Positions 1 to 9,709 are shown, counted from the first letter of the stretch. The stretch is 64,000 bases of DNA from an uncultured Collinsella sp. (GCA_902491345.1 CABUHI010000003.1:60803-124802), one strand, 5' to 3'. Translations and numbers: made by a program. The notes: generated by a model from the letters alone, not told the origin.

Positions 1-1
1 C

Positions 2-1435
2 AAGAGCCTGATTCAGCAGTACAGCAACTATGTGCGCTACCCGATTCAGATGATGGTGTCCAAGAGCCGCCAGAAACCCAAGCCCGAGGACGCCGGCGAC
101 GATTACAAGCCCGAGTACGAGGACTACCAGGAGCTTGAGACCGTCAACTCCATGACGCCGATCTGGAAAAAGCGCAGCTCCGATGTCGAGCAGAAGGACT
201 ACGACGAGTTCTACAAGTCCACGTTCCACGACTTTGACGATCCGGCGCGCACCATCAGCTTCCACGCCGAGGGTACGCTCGAGTACGACGCACTGCTGTT
301 TGTGCCAGGTCGCGCGCCGTTCGATCTGTACAGCAAAGATTACGAGAAGGGCCTGTCGCTCTACAGCTCCAACGTCCTGATTATGGAGAAGTGCGACGAC
401 CTGCTGCCCGACTACTACAACTTTGTCCGCGGCGTCGTGGATTCCGCCGACGTGTCGCTTAACATCTCGCGCGAGACGCTGCAGCAGAACCGTCAGCTCA
501 AGGCCATCGCCAAGCGTGTGGAAAAGAAGATTACCGCCGACCTTGAGGATATGCGCGACAACGACCGCGAGGCCTACGAGAAGTTCTTTGAGAACTTTGG
601 CCGCGGCCTTAAGTACGGCATCTACTCGAGCTATGGCATGAAGGCCGATGAGCTTGCCGACCTGCTGCTGTTCTGGTCTGCCAAGGAACAGAAGATGATT
701 ACCCTGGCCGAGTATGCCAAGGGCATGCCCGAGGATCAGAAGGCCATCTACTACGCCGCCGGCGATTCGCGTGAGCGCTTGGCCAAGATGCCCGTGGTAA
801 AGGGCGTGCTCGACCGCGGCTATGACGTGCTGCTGCTGACGCAGGATGTGGATGAGTTCACGTTCCAGGCTATGCGTGAGTACGTTGCCGCCGATATGCC
901 CAAGATCTACGAGGACGATGCTGCCCGCGAGGCTGCCGAGAAGGCCGTGGCCGACGGTGCCGAGCCCGAGGTCGAGGATCGTCATCTGGAGCTCAAGAAC
1001 GTTGCGACTGGCGATCTTGATCTGGCGACCGAGGACGAGAAGAAGGAGGCCGAGGACGCCACCAAGGAGAACGAGGACCTCTTTAGCGCTATGAAGGAGG
1101 CACTCGGTGACAAGGTCGAGAAAGTTGCCGTCTCCGCACGCCTGACCGATGCCCCCGCTTGCATCACCACCGAGGGCCCGCTATCGCTCGAGATGGAGAA
1201 GGTGCTCCAGAAGGGACCCGAGGGCGCGCCCGACGACATGCCCAAGAGCCAGCGCGTGCTCGAGCTCAACGCCAAGCACCCGGTCTTTGACAAGCTTGTC
1301 TCTGCCCAGAAGGCAGGCGACGCCGACAAGATCAAGCAGTACTCCGGTCTGCTCTATGACCAGGCCCTGCTGGTCGAGGGCATCCTCCCCGAGGACCCCG
1401 TTGCCTTCGCAGCAGCTGTTTGCAACTTGATGTAG
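2..1435 (+). CDS. htpG: Hsp90-family chaperone HtpG, 5'-truncated by the window edge
   Basis: This is the 3' part of an ATP-dependent cytosolic chaperone gene. The frame is open from base 2 (KSLIQQYSNYVRYPIQ), so the in-frame GTG at 32 is not the true start. About 477 residues are visible. They cover the end of the N-terminal domain, the middle domain (ETLQQNRQLKAI, NFGRGLKYGI) and the C-terminal dimerization domain (SARLTDAPACI, SLEMEKVLQK, NAKHPVFDKL). The ATP-binding domain lies upstream of the window. An acidic, lysine-rich linker around 905-1090 joins the middle and C-terminal domains, as in other bacterial HtpG. The TAG stop at 1433-1435 is followed by a strong hairpin at 1467, so the gene probably ends its transcription unit. 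Identity is secure. Confidence 0.95.
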   Translation, partial: KSLIQQYSNYVRYPIQMMVSKSRQKPKPEDAGDDYKPEYEDYQELETVNSMTPIWKKRSSDVEQKDYDEFYKSTFHDFDDPARTISFHAEGTLEYDALLFVPGRAPFDLYSKDYEKGLSLYSSNVLIMEKCDDLLPDYYNFVRGVVDSADVSLNISRETLQQNRQLKAIAKRVEKKITADLEDMRDNDREAYEKFFENFGRGLKYGIYSSYGMKADELADLLLFWSAKEQKMITLAEYAKGMPEDQKAIYYAAGDSRERLAKMPVVKGVLDRGYDVLLLTQDVDEFTFQAMREYVAADMPKIYEDDAAREAAEKAVADGAEPEVEDRHLELKNVATGDLDLATEDEKKEAEDATKENEDLFSAMKEALGDKVEKVAVSARLTDAPACITTEGPLSLEMEKVLQKGPEGAPDDMPKSQRVLELNAKHPVFDKLVSAQKAGDADKIKQYSGLLYDQALLVEGILPEDPVAFAAAVCNLM

Positions 1436-1466
1436 TTCGGGGATACGGCACCGTAACTAGATTAGA

Positions 1467-1534
1467 ACGAGAGTGGATAATCTCCCACTTTTGGCTCGAA
1501 TGCGGGCTTGAAGTGGGAGATTTTCCACTCTCGT
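1467..1534. terminator. Long hairpin after htpG
   Basis: The arms at 1467-1490 and 1511-1534 are complementary over 23 of 24 positions, with a 20-nt loop. A TTTCCTTTT tract follows. It probably terminates htpG and, by symmetry, could act on either strand. Confidence 0.7.
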
Positions 1535-1554
1535 TTCCTTTTGATTGCTCCCTT

Positions 1555-1621
1555 GGGGACGGAGGAAAACGGATCAACGAGGGGGTCGGTCTGATCAGGT
1601 GATCCGTTTTCCTCCGTCCCT
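1555..1621. repeat. Intergenic inverted repeat with GGGGACGGAGG core
   Basis: The arms at 1555-1576 and 1600-1621 pair over about 21 bp. The left arm occurs again, identical over 22 bases, at 37207-37228 after htrA. It belongs to the set of hairpins with a GGGAC-type centre described in the findings. Confidence 0.75.
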
Positions 1622-1771
1622 AAGAGATCAATTATTTGTCGGGGTTGTGGTTTTGTGACCTGCTGAAATTTAGGATACTGTACAACTGTACGCTAACTCA
1701 TCTTCGTAGTATATTGCTACCCGCAAAAGTCAATACCATTGTGCTCCGAGACGCTAAAGCGCCTACGTACA

Positions 1772-4588
1772 ATGGTTGTCGATAGTACGATTCGATTTAA
1801 CGACAGGATGGATGGTCCAAGCGTGAGTCTCGGCAGCAAACTATCCAATGCAAAGGTGTCCTTTGCGATATTTAAGCGCGACATTAAGCGACTGCTTGTG
1901 AACCCCGTCGCCTTGGTGGTTACCCTCGGCGTGTGCGTTATTCCCTCGCTGTATGCCTGGTACAACATCGTGGCGAACTGGGATCCGTACGGAAACACCC
2001 AGGGTATCAAGATTGCCATCGCGAACAACGATCAGGGCACCCAAAACGACTTGGTGGGTGAGCTCAACGCGGGCGATAAGGTCGTCGATCAGCTCAAGGA
2101 GAACGATCAGCTGGGCTGGACCTTCGTCGATTCGGCGGCCGATGCCAAGGAGGGCGTCGAGAGCGGTGAGTACTATGCGGCCATCGTAATCCCCAAGAAC
2201 TTCTCGGATAACCTGGTTTCGATGCTCGACGGCAACTACCATCAGCCCAAGCTTACGTACTACGTCAATGAGAAGAAGAGCGCCATTGCACCCAAGGTTA
2301 CCGACACCGGTGCAAGCACCATCGAGAAGCAGATCAACTCGGAATTTGTCTCCACGGTGGGCGAGACCGTTGCCGGTATCGCCAAGGATGCCGGTGTCGA
2401 TTTAAAGGACAAGGCAACCCAGACTCAGGACTCGCTGGCAAGTTCGGTGTCCGAGGCATCCGATACCTTGGGCGAGGTGCGCGATTCGATTGGCGACATG
2501 AATGCCGCCATCGATAAGACGAGTGGCGCTATCGCCTCGGCTGATGCGGCACTTGCCGGCATGCAGGGTCAGGCGCCGTCACTGACGCAAGCGATCTCTC
2601 AGGGCAACGACCTGCTGGGTGAAGCTCGCACCACGGCGGGCAACTCTATCGCCTCGCTCTCCAAGGCGCTCTCGGAAGGCAGCCTTGCGCTCACCAAGAC
2701 GTCGGCCTCCGCGAACGCTGCCATCGGCAAGCTGACGGGCACGGTCACATCTACGACCACCCGTATCGACAACTCGCTCGAGTCTCTCCAAGCGACGATC
2801 GACCACAATAAGGCCGTTATCGGGCACTTGGAGATTCTCGCCAATGACACGTCGACAGGTTCCGAGGAAATTGACGCGCGCATTGTATCGACCATCAATA
2901 CGCTCCGTGAGCAGAACGAGAAGCTGCAGAGCATCAAGGACGGTCTGTCCGCGCAGTCGAGCGCCATGGCGAATGACGCCGCGGCTGTTTCGGGTGCCAG
3001 CGACGCTATCAATAACGCAATTCAGACCGGTGCGACCAACCTTGGCCAGGCCCAGACGGACCTGGGTCAAAACGCGCTGCCGAAGGCCTCGAGCGCGCTC
3101 GATTCCTTTGCCGCCGTCTCGGGTGATTTGACGGGTATCGTATCTGGCCTCACGCCCACGATTGCAAGCGCGCGCGGTACGCTTTCGCAGCTTAACGCTA
3201 CGCTTGGCCAGGCCAAGACCACGCTGTCCCAGACCGATTCCTCGCTTGCCAAGGTCCAGGACAAGCTCGCAACCGCCGCCAACGACATCGCGGCGCTACA
3301 GACCTCCGAGTCCATGGGCGAGCTGGCCGACCTGATGGGCGTCGACGTCAATGACGTCGCAGACTTCATGGCATCTCCGGTTGAGCTCGCGTCCAAGTCG
3401 ATCTATCCGGTTAAGAGCTTCGGCTCGGGCATTGCCCCGTTCTATACCAACCTGGCGCTTTGGGTGGGCGGCTACGTGCTTATCGCCATCTACAAGCTCG
3501 AGGTCGACCGCGAAGGCATCGGCAGCTTTACCGCGCGTCAGGGCTACTTTGGCCGCTGGTTGCTACTGGTGATCCTGGGCGCGTTGCAGGCCATCATCGT
3601 TACGGTAGGCGATCTGGTGATTGGCGTGCAGTGCGTCAGCCCGCTGCTGTTCGTGCTGGGCGGCATCGCCATTTCGTTCACCTACGTCAATATCATCTAT
3701 GCGCTGTCCACCACGTTTAAGCATATCGGCAAGGCTATCGGCGTTATTCTCGTCATCGTGCAGATCCCGGGTTCGTCGGGCATGTACCCCATCGAGATGA
3801 TGCCCGGCTTCTTCCAGTGGCTGCACCCGCTGCTGCCCTTTACCTACGGCATCAATCTGCTGCGCGAGACGGTCGGCGGTATGTATTCGTTCAACTACCT
3901 GTTTAACCTGTGCATTCTGGGCGTGTTCTTGATCGTGGCGCTCTTTATCGGCCTGCAGCTGCGTCCGCTGCTGCTCAACCTTAACCTGCTCTTTGATAAA
4001 CAGCTTTCCACGACCGGTATGATGATTTGCGAGTCCAACGACCTGCCGCGCCAGCGCTACTCGCTGCGCACGGCTATGCGTGTCATGCTCGATTCCGATT
4101 CGTACCGTCGCGAACTGCTCGATCATGCGGTCGCCTTTGAACATCGCTACCCGTACTACATCAAGGGCGGTTTTGCCGCCGTGGTGGGCGTTCAGGTCCT
4201 GCTCTTTGTCCTGTCGACGGTTCTCGATATCGACAATAACGGCAAGATCATCCTGCTTGTCATTTGGATCATCTCGGTTATTGCCATCTGCGGCTGGCTT
4301 ATCAATATCGAATATATCCGCGCGAGCCTCAATACCCAGATGCGTATCTCGGCGCTTTCGGATGAGGACCTGCGTCGCGAGATGCGCGAACACACGGCCG
4401 CCATTCCTGCCGCCCGCCACATGTTTGGCCTCAACGCCAGCGAGCGTGGTGCCAAGGGCGGCGATCAGTCCACGGGCCGCTTGCCGCATATAGGCTCGCA
4501 CCATAAATCTCAGGGCAGCGACAGCACAGCCACAAATGATGGAGATACCACCGCGCTTGGCAAGCACTCCAAAGGAGGTGAGGCATAA
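1772..4588 (+). CDS. YhgE/Pip-family membrane protein, first of a tandem pair
   Basis: A large membrane protein of the YhgE/Pip (phage-infection-protein-like, ABC-2-type permease) family, about 938 residues. One N-terminal membrane segment follows FKRDIKRLLVNP. A long extracellular region (about residues 60-530) is rich in Ala/Ser/Thr/Asp and looks coiled-coil, with repeated QxxLAxA-like heptads. Several membrane segments then lie at about 555-730, followed by two more near 795-850 and a hydrophilic tail. The exact role is not established: family members are linked to phage receptors and to secretion of WXG or LXG proteins. The start is uncertain. ATG 1772 is chosen, but an upstream TTG at 1739 and ATG 1808 are in frame and none has a good ribosome site. 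The next gene starts directly after the stop. Confidence 0.85.
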   Translation: MVVDSTIRFNDRMDGPSVSLGSKLSNAKVSFAIFKRDIKRLLVNPVALVVTLGVCVIPSLYAWYNIVANWDPYGNTQGIKIAIANNDQGTQNDLVGELNAGDKVVDQLKENDQLGWTFVDSAADAKEGVESGEYYAAIVIPKNFSDNLVSMLDGNYHQPKLTYYVNEKKSAIAPKVTDTGASTIEKQINSEFVSTVGETVAGIAKDAGVDLKDKATQTQDSLASSVSEASDTLGEVRDSIGDMNAAIDKTSGAIASADAALAGMQGQAPSLTQAISQGNDLLGEARTTAGNSIASLSKALSEGSLALTKTSASANAAIGKLTGTVTSTTTRIDNSLESLQATIDHNKAVIGHLEILANDTSTGSEEIDARIVSTINTLREQNEKLQSIKDGLSAQSSAMANDAAAVSGASDAINNAIQTGATNLGQAQTDLGQNALPKASSALDSFAAVSGDLTGIVSGLTPTIASARGTLSQLNATLGQAKTTLSQTDSSLAKVQDKLATAANDIAALQTSESMGELADLMGVDVNDVADFMASPVELASKSIYPVKSFGSGIAPFYTNLALWVGGYVLIAIYKLEVDREGIGSFTARQGYFGRWLLLVILGALQAIIVTVGDLVIGVQCVSPLLFVLGGIAISFTYVNIIYALSTTFKHIGKAIGVILVIVQIPGSSGMYPIEMMPGFFQWLHPLLPFTYGINLLRETVGGMYSFNYLFNLCILGVFLIVALFIGLQLRPLLLNLNLLFDKQLSTTGMMICESNDLPRQRYSLRTAMRVMLDSDSYRRELLDHAVAFEHRYPYYIKGGFAAVVGVQVLLFVLSTVLDIDNNGKIILLVIWIISVIAICGWLINIEYIRASLNTQMRISALSDEDLRREMREHTAAIPAARHMFGLNASERGAKGGDQSTGRLPHIGSHHKSQGSDSTATNDGDTTALGKHSKGGEA

Positions 4589-6778
4589 ATGAAGAACATC
4601 CTGCATCTGTTTAAGCGCGATGTCCAAAACGTGTCTCGCTCCGTGATCGGCTTGATTGTCGTGATGGGCCTCATTATCGTGCCGTGTCTGTACGCGTGGT
4701 TTAACATCGCCGGCAGCTGGGATCCGTACGGCAACACCGGCAATCTTAAGATCGCCGTGGTCAACACCGACGAGGGTTACGAGAGCGATCTGATTCCCGT
4801 TGAGGTCAACGTGGGTGAAAACGTAACCGCCACCCTGCGCGGCAACGAGAACTTCGACTGGGTCGTGCTCAACAATCGCGAAAAGGCTATCGAGGGCGTC
4901 AAGTCGGGCGCATACTACGCCGCCGTCGTTATCCCCAAGACGTTTAGCGCTGACATGATGACGCTTTTCTCGACCGACGTGAAACACGCCGATATCGAGT
5001 TTTACGAGAATCAGAAGGCCAACGCCATCGCGCAGATCGTGACCGAGAAGGGTTCGAGCGCCGTTCAGAGTCAGGTTAACGAGACCTTTACCAAGACCAT
5101 CACGACCATCGGTCTCAAGACGGTGTCCAGCCTGCTCGATTACATGAGCACCGACCAGGTCAGCAACTTTATCGCCAACCTGTCCTCGACGCTTGGCGAT
5201 TCGATTGAGGACCTGCGAGACGTTCAGGCCAGCGCAACGTCGCTTGCGGGCATTTTGAGCTCCACGTCCGATTCGCTGACGTCGGCGAGCGGCATGCTCA
5301 AGCAGACCGGTGCCGTCGATGAGTCGACAAAGCAGCTCATGGAGCATGCCAAAAGCGGCATCGATGATTCCAAAGAAGCGCTTAAGGCGGCAAACGATGC
5401 CATCGATGCCGCGATCGATGGAAGTGCGGGTTCGTTCGACAATGTGTCTGCCGAGCTCGCGAAGGCGTTCGACACCGCAAACCAGCATGTCGACCTTACG
5501 GTGTCCCAGCTCAACGATGCCGCTGCGGCCCTCAATGCGCGCGCCAAGGATATTGATGCGATGGCCGATCAGCTCCGCAGCCTTGCCGACCAGGTGAGCG
5601 ATGAGAATTTGAAGGACGGCCTCAAGTCCGCCGCGACGTCGCTGGGCAGAATCGCCGTTGAGTACCGCAACAATGCCAAGGATCTGGCGGCCACTGCGAA
5701 GTCTCTCTCCGATAGCATGGCCGAGGTCAACAACTCGCGTGCCGAGGTCGATCAGGCCATCGCCGATGCCAAGGCCGGCATCGCGGGCGCCAAATCCGAT
5801 TACGATTCCACGTTCTCGGTTAAGGCCAAAGAGCTCAAGAAGACCGTCTCGGGCATTCTAGACTCGCTCGATGGTATCTCGGGCGATCTGGATAGCGCCG
5901 TAGACGGCCTGACCGACGCATCCGGTTCGCTGGCAAAGGGCCTCTCCAAGGCTGCAAAGCTGGTCAACAAGGCTTCCGATCAGCTGGGCAAGGCGTCGGA
6001 CAAGATCAGCGCGTTTAAGGACGAGCTCGACGGTGCCTTGATGTCAGATGACCTCGCTACGATCAAGACGATGATCGGCAATGATCCCGAGGGTCTGGCC
6101 GTGTCGCTTTCCGGTCCCGTCGCGCTCGACCGCAAGCCGGTCTATCCGATCCGCAACTACGGTTCGGCCATGGCGCCGTTCTACACGATTCTGTCGCTAT
6201 GGGTCGGCTCGATCGTACTGGCAGCTATGATGAAGGTCTCGGTCGACGATGAGCTTATCAACGAGCTCATCCCCGTGCGCTTACACGAGATCTACCTGGG
6301 CCGCTACCTGTTCTTTGGCGGTCTGGCCCTGCTGCAGGCAACGCTCGTGTGTGCGGGCGACATCCTGTTCTTTGGCATTCAGTGCGACAACCCGCTGCAG
6401 TTTGTGCTGGCGGGCTGGGTCGCGAGTCTCGTGTTCTCCAATATCGTCTACGCGCTTACGGTGTCGTTTGGCGATATCGGCAAGGCTTTGGCTGTAGTGT
6501 TGCTGGTCATGCAGGTCGGCGGTTCGGGCGGCACGTTCCCCATCGAGATGACCGGCCCCGTGTTCCAGGCGATCTATCCGTTCCTGCCGTTCACCCACGG
6601 CATCAACGCCATGCATGCCGCCATGGCCGGCGCCTACCATATGGAGTACTGGGTTGAGCTGGGCATTCTGGCGAGCTATCTGATTCCGTCGCTGGCCCTG
6701 GGCGTCGTCTTCCGCCGTCCGGTCATCAAAGCCAACGACTGGATTATCGAAAAGCTGGAGGCAACCAAATTGATTTAG
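4589..6778 (+). CDS. YhgE/Pip-family membrane protein, second of a tandem pair
   Basis: A 729-residue paralogue of the preceding gene with the same plan. An N-terminal membrane segment (VVMGLIIVPCLYAWFNIAGS, then WDPYGNTGN, nearly shared with the neighbour) leads into a long helical extracellular part (residues about 150-500) and six or so C-terminal membrane segments (from about 535). The ATG at 4589 follows the upstream TAA with no gap. A perfect AAAGGAGGTGA ribosome site sits inside the end of the upstream gene, so the two are translationally coupled and probably form a heteromer. It lacks the extra C-terminal membrane pair of its neighbour. Function beyond a YhgE/Pip-type membrane complex cannot be told from sequence. 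Confidence 0.87.
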   Translation: MKNILHLFKRDVQNVSRSVIGLIVVMGLIIVPCLYAWFNIAGSWDPYGNTGNLKIAVVNTDEGYESDLIPVEVNVGENVTATLRGNENFDWVVLNNREKAIEGVKSGAYYAAVVIPKTFSADMMTLFSTDVKHADIEFYENQKANAIAQIVTEKGSSAVQSQVNETFTKTITTIGLKTVSSLLDYMSTDQVSNFIANLSSTLGDSIEDLRDVQASATSLAGILSSTSDSLTSASGMLKQTGAVDESTKQLMEHAKSGIDDSKEALKAANDAIDAAIDGSAGSFDNVSAELAKAFDTANQHVDLTVSQLNDAAAALNARAKDIDAMADQLRSLADQVSDENLKDGLKSAATSLGRIAVEYRNNAKDLAATAKSLSDSMAEVNNSRAEVDQAIADAKAGIAGAKSDYDSTFSVKAKELKKTVSGILDSLDGISGDLDSAVDGLTDASGSLAKGLSKAAKLVNKASDQLGKASDKISAFKDELDGALMSDDLATIKTMIGNDPEGLAVSLSGPVALDRKPVYPIRNYGSAMAPFYTILSLWVGSIVLAAMMKVSVDDELINELIPVRLHEIYLGRYLFFGGLALLQATLVCAGDILFFGIQCDNPLQFVLAGWVASLVFSNIVYALTVSFGDIGKALAVVLLVMQVGGSGGTFPIEMTGPVFQAIYPFLPFTHGINAMHAAMAGAYHMEYWVELGILASYLIPSLALGVVFRRPVIKANDWIIEKLEATKLI

Positions 6779-6792
6779 TCCAGCGTGTAAAT

Positions 6793-7020
6793 GCCGATGT
6801 TGCGGCAATGCCAGCGAGCGAGCCGCATTTGCGCCAAGGTGACGTGAAATTATTAAGTTACGCGGTTTTACCAAACCGCGTAACCGCTCGACGCTGCAAA
6901 CGGCCCCAAGCGGCAATCTGACGTTCAATTTCAAGGGCGCGACCAGAAGGTCAGCGCCCTTTCATTTCACGTCACCTTGCTCGCTTGGGGCCGTTTTCGC
7001 TGACGTTGGCGGGACATCGA
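6793..7020. repeat. Nested inverted-repeat structure after the YhgE pair
   Basis: At least five inverted pairs are packed in about 220 bp. A perfect 16-bp pair is at 6835-6850 / 6964-6979, a 14-bp pair at 6899-6912 / 6982-6995, and a hairpin at 6857-6884. A terminator-like stem at 6934-6960 is followed by TTCATTT. An imperfect outer pair lies at about 6794-6815 / 6998-7020. The pairs partly interleave, so they cannot all form at once. It probably includes the terminator of the YhgE operon. No coding frame is convincing here. Confidence 0.6.
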
Positions 7021-7084
7021 GGTTATTCAAGTCGGTACTTTAGTGGGCTGGATTGCACGGGTTGCTTGGTTGTTGCTACAGTAG

Positions 7085-7120
7085 CGGGGCGTGCCGGGGG
7101 TCCGGTGCGCCCCGTTTTTA
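7085..7120 (+). terminator. GC-rich hairpin with T-run upstream of the EamA gene
   Basis: CGGGGCG at 7085 pairs with CGCCCCG, and GTTTTTATTT follows. It lies 70 bases before the EamA start. It could end an upstream transcript or act as a leader attenuator. No leader peptide or known riboswitch fold was recognised. Confidence 0.55.
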
Positions 7121-7190
7121 TTTGACCATGAGGCGGCACGCAGCCATACGCGTGCGGACACCACGCCCAGTTTGAGTGTGAGGACGTTCC

Positions 7191-8174
7191 ATGGCCCAAT
7201 ACGCTGCCAACGAAATCGAAAACTTGCCCGACAGCCCTGTGGCCCGCGAAGACTTGGGTGCCGGCGGCGCCTCTCGCGGTGCCGGCGCACGCTCGCCGCT
7301 GTTCTGGAAGGTCTTGCTGCTTTCGATAGCGGTCATCTGGGGCTATTCCTTCACCACCATGAAGGATGCGCTCGATACCATTCCGGTGTTCGAGCTGCTC
7401 TACGTTCGCTTCCTCCCGGCTTCGCTGGTTATGTTCGTCATCTTCCACAAACGCATCATCGCTCATTTCAATGCCCGCAACCTAATCGTCGGGCTTGGCA
7501 TGGGCGCGCTCATGTGGGGTGCCTACGGTTTGCAGACGATTGGCCTGGCACAGACCACGGCGGGCAAGAGTGCATTTTTGACGGGTACCTATTGCATCCT
7601 CGTGCCGTTTGCGAGCTACGTCCTAAGCGGCGAAAAGCTTACCCGTTACAACTTGGGCGCCGCGTTGCTGTGCCTGGCGGGCATTGGCCTGGTGGCGCTC
7701 GATAGCGTCGAGTTCAATGTCGGCGATGTCATCACACTGGGCGGCGCGGTCTTCTTTGCCATCCAGATGGCGGTGACCGCCAAGTACGGCCGCAAGATGG
7801 ACATCAACGTCATCACGTTTTGGATGTTTGTGGGCAACGGCGTGCTGAGCCTGATCTCGTCGCTGCTATTCGAGACCCAGGCGCCTCTGTCCGTGTGGAC
7901 GCCGAGCTTTATCGGCGTAATGGCCTTTCTCTCGGTGGGCTGCACGTGTGTGGCGCTGCTCATCCAAAACGTCGGCTTGGCGCACGTCCCGGCCTCGACG
8001 GGCTCGCTGCTCCTTTCGATGGAGTCGCCTTCGGGTGTGTTGTTTTCGGTGCTGTTGATGGGGGAGGCGCTCACCTCGCGTCTGCTCGTCGGCTTCGCGC
8101 TCATCTTCCTGTCGATTATCTTGAGCGAGACGCATTTCGATTTCTTGCGCCGAAAATCACACCCGCAATTGTAA
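7191..8174 (+). CDS. EamA/DMT-superfamily permease
   Basis: An inner-membrane transporter-like protein of 327 residues with a soluble N-terminus of about 35 residues, then ten hydrophobic segments arranged as two EamA repeats (about 40-175 and 185-320). Typical DMT stretches are visible: IAVIWGYSFTTMKDAL at the first segment and GKSAFLTGTYCILVPF in the first repeat. The length is usual for the family. The substrate is unknown: relatives export amino acids, metabolites or drugs. The ATG at 7191 is preceded by a weak GAGGAC-like site. A strong terminator at 8187 closes the gene, so it is monocistronic. Confidence 0.88.
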   Translation: MAQYAANEIENLPDSPVAREDLGAGGASRGAGARSPLFWKVLLLSIAVIWGYSFTTMKDALDTIPVFELLYVRFLPASLVMFVIFHKRIIAHFNARNLIVGLGMGALMWGAYGLQTIGLAQTTAGKSAFLTGTYCILVPFASYVLSGEKLTRYNLGAALLCLAGIGLVALDSVEFNVGDVITLGGAVFFAIQMAVTAKYGRKMDINVITFWMFVGNGVLSLISSLLFETQAPLSVWTPSFIGVMAFLSVGCTCVALLIQNVGLAHVPASTGSLLLSMESPSGVLFSVLLMGEALTSRLLVGFALIFLSIILSETHFDFLRRKSHPQL

Positions 8175-8186
8175 ACAACTTGTTGC

Positions 8187-8212
8187 GCCGCCCTCCCAGG
8201 GCGGCATTTTTT
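8187..8212 (+). terminator. Rho-independent terminator after the EamA gene
   Basis: GCCGCCCT pairs with AGGGCGGC across a 3-nt loop and is followed by ATTTTTT. Confidence 0.85.
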
Positions 8213-8290
8213 ATGTCATGCCCTTACAGTTGTGCCTTGCACTTTACGCTATCAAAGTGCGTGCTGCAAAAACGTTACTGGAGGGCATCT

Positions 8291-9586
8291 ATGGCACCAG
8301 CTCTGTCCGATTTTCAACCGCAACCAGCGCCTCAGGCTACCGCAGCGGCGCAGACCGCTATCGGTGACGGTCTTGTCGCAGAAGCTCAGGCTTTTGCAGA
8401 CGAGCTCGCTGCGTGGCGACACGATCTACACCAGATGCCCGAGCTCGGTAACAATCTTCCGCAGACGTCTGCCTATATCCAGGCACGTCTGGACGAGATG
8501 GACATCCCCCATACCACGCTCGTCGATGGTTCCTGCGTTGTGGGCCTTGTCGGCGCCGGTGCCGCCGCGGCCCAGGGCAATGGCGTCTGCGCGGACGAAC
8601 AGGCCGGTACGGTCGTTATGCTGCGCGGCGACATGGATGCGCTGCCCGTTGCCGAGGAATCGGGCGAGCCTTTCGCTTCCACCAACGGTTGCATGCATGC
8701 CTGCGGCCACGATATGCACGCGACGGCCCTGCTCGGTGCGGCCCGTTTGCTCAAGGCCCGCGAGGCCGAGCTTGTGGAGGCCAACGCCACGGTGAAGTTG
8801 CTGTTCCAGCCGGGCGAGGAGACCTTCGAGGGCGCCCGCGCCGCCATCGCCGACGGTCTGCTGCAGAACCCGCGCCCTCAGGCGGCCTTTGCCATGCATG
8901 TCAACAGCCAGTCGCCGCTTGGCCTGGTGCTCTACGGCAGCCCGGCGCTCTCGGGCGTGTACGGTTTTCGCATCACGCTTCAGGGCAAGGGCGGCCATGG
9001 CTCGAGCCCCGAGATTTGCATCGACCCCATCACGGCCGGCGTCCATGTGCATCTGGCGCTTCAGGAGCTCATCGCTCGCGAAGTGCCGGCGGCCAAGGAG
9101 GTCGCACTTACCGTCGGTAAGTTTGCTGGCGGCCTGGCGGCCAACGTCATCCCCGACACCTGCGTGCTCGAGGGAACGCTGCGCGGCTTTGATGTTGAGC
9201 TCATGGCTCACCTCAAGACCCGCATCGCCGAGGTCGTTAACGGCGTTGCTGCAACATATCGTACGCCGGCGACCATCGAGACGCTTTCGGATGTTCCGCC
9301 GCTTGTACTCGACAGCGATATGACCCAGGCGTCGCTTGGCTACGTGGGCGCAGTGCTGCCCAAGGCGGCTTTCTTGCCGCTTTTCCATGCCATGGCGAGT
9401 GAAGACTTCGCGCTTATCTCGAGCGAGATTCCGAGTGCGTACTTTACCGTGGGCGCGGCCGTAACCGACACGGACGAACACTTTGCCCAGCACCATCCCA
9501 AGGCACGTTTTAACGATGCCGAGCTTCCCCTCGGTGCCGCGGCCTATACCGCCGTCGCTTTGGGCTATATCGCCGACCACCGGTAG
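8291..9586 (+). CDS. M20-family amidohydrolase
   Basis: A metal-dependent cytosolic peptidase-like hydrolase of the M20D group (N-acyl-amino-acid, hippurate and indole-acetyl-amino-acid hydrolases), 431 residues. Visible features are WRHDLHQMPEL near the N-terminus, the metal site MHACGHDMHATAL, FQPGEETFEGA with the catalytic Glu region, and a dimerization domain around GKGGHGSSPE. A late ASEDF motif supplies another metal ligand. The ATG at 8291 was chosen because TGGAGGG lies just upstream. A longer open frame reaches back to 7820 but overlaps the EamA gene and shows no homology. The first 40 residues are Ala/Gln-rich and variable. The exact amide substrate cannot be fixed. Confidence 0.9.
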   Translation: MAPALSDFQPQPAPQATAAAQTAIGDGLVAEAQAFADELAAWRHDLHQMPELGNNLPQTSAYIQARLDEMDIPHTTLVDGSCVVGLVGAGAAAAQGNGVCADEQAGTVVMLRGDMDALPVAEESGEPFASTNGCMHACGHDMHATALLGAARLLKAREAELVEANATVKLLFQPGEETFEGARAAIADGLLQNPRPQAAFAMHVNSQSPLGLVLYGSPALSGVYGFRITLQGKGGHGSSPEICIDPITAGVHVHLALQELIAREVPAAKEVALTVGKFAGGLAANVIPDTCVLEGTLRGFDVELMAHLKTRIAEVVNGVAATYRTPATIETLSDVPPLVLDSDMTQASLGYVGAVLPKAAFLPLFHAMASEDFALISSEIPSAYFTVGAAVTDTDEHFAQHHPKARFNDAELPLGAAAYTAVALGYIADHR

Positions 9587-9612
9587 CACCCAACCTTGCC
9601 TTTCAAGCCTGC

Positions 9613-9642
9613 GGGCATGGCCGTAAGGCCTATGCCCTTGTC
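9613..9642 (+). terminator. Hairpin after the amidohydrolase gene
   Basis: GGGCATGGCC pairs with GGCCTATGCCC around GTAA, followed by TTGTCTTT. It is a moderate terminator candidate. Confidence 0.5.
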
Positions 9643-9709
9643 TTTCAAGGCAATCTTGGGCACTACCGGCGCCCGGCGCCGGCTATTCGTTTGTTAAATA
9701 AGGAGCAGT

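Noticed and set aside
3563..5488. 641-residue open frame on the minus strand
   Set aside because: Antisense to the two YhgE genes, Arg/His/Asp-rich composition typical of a GC-biased shadow frame, no homology.
7020..7190. tRNA or riboswitch before the EamA gene
   Set aside because: No cloverleaf, no GGTTCGA-type T-arm and no known riboswitch core; only a terminator-like hairpin.
7820..8290. Longer N-terminus for the M20 amidohydrolase
   Set aside because: It would overlap the EamA gene and its terminator. The ribosome site and homology support ATG 8291.
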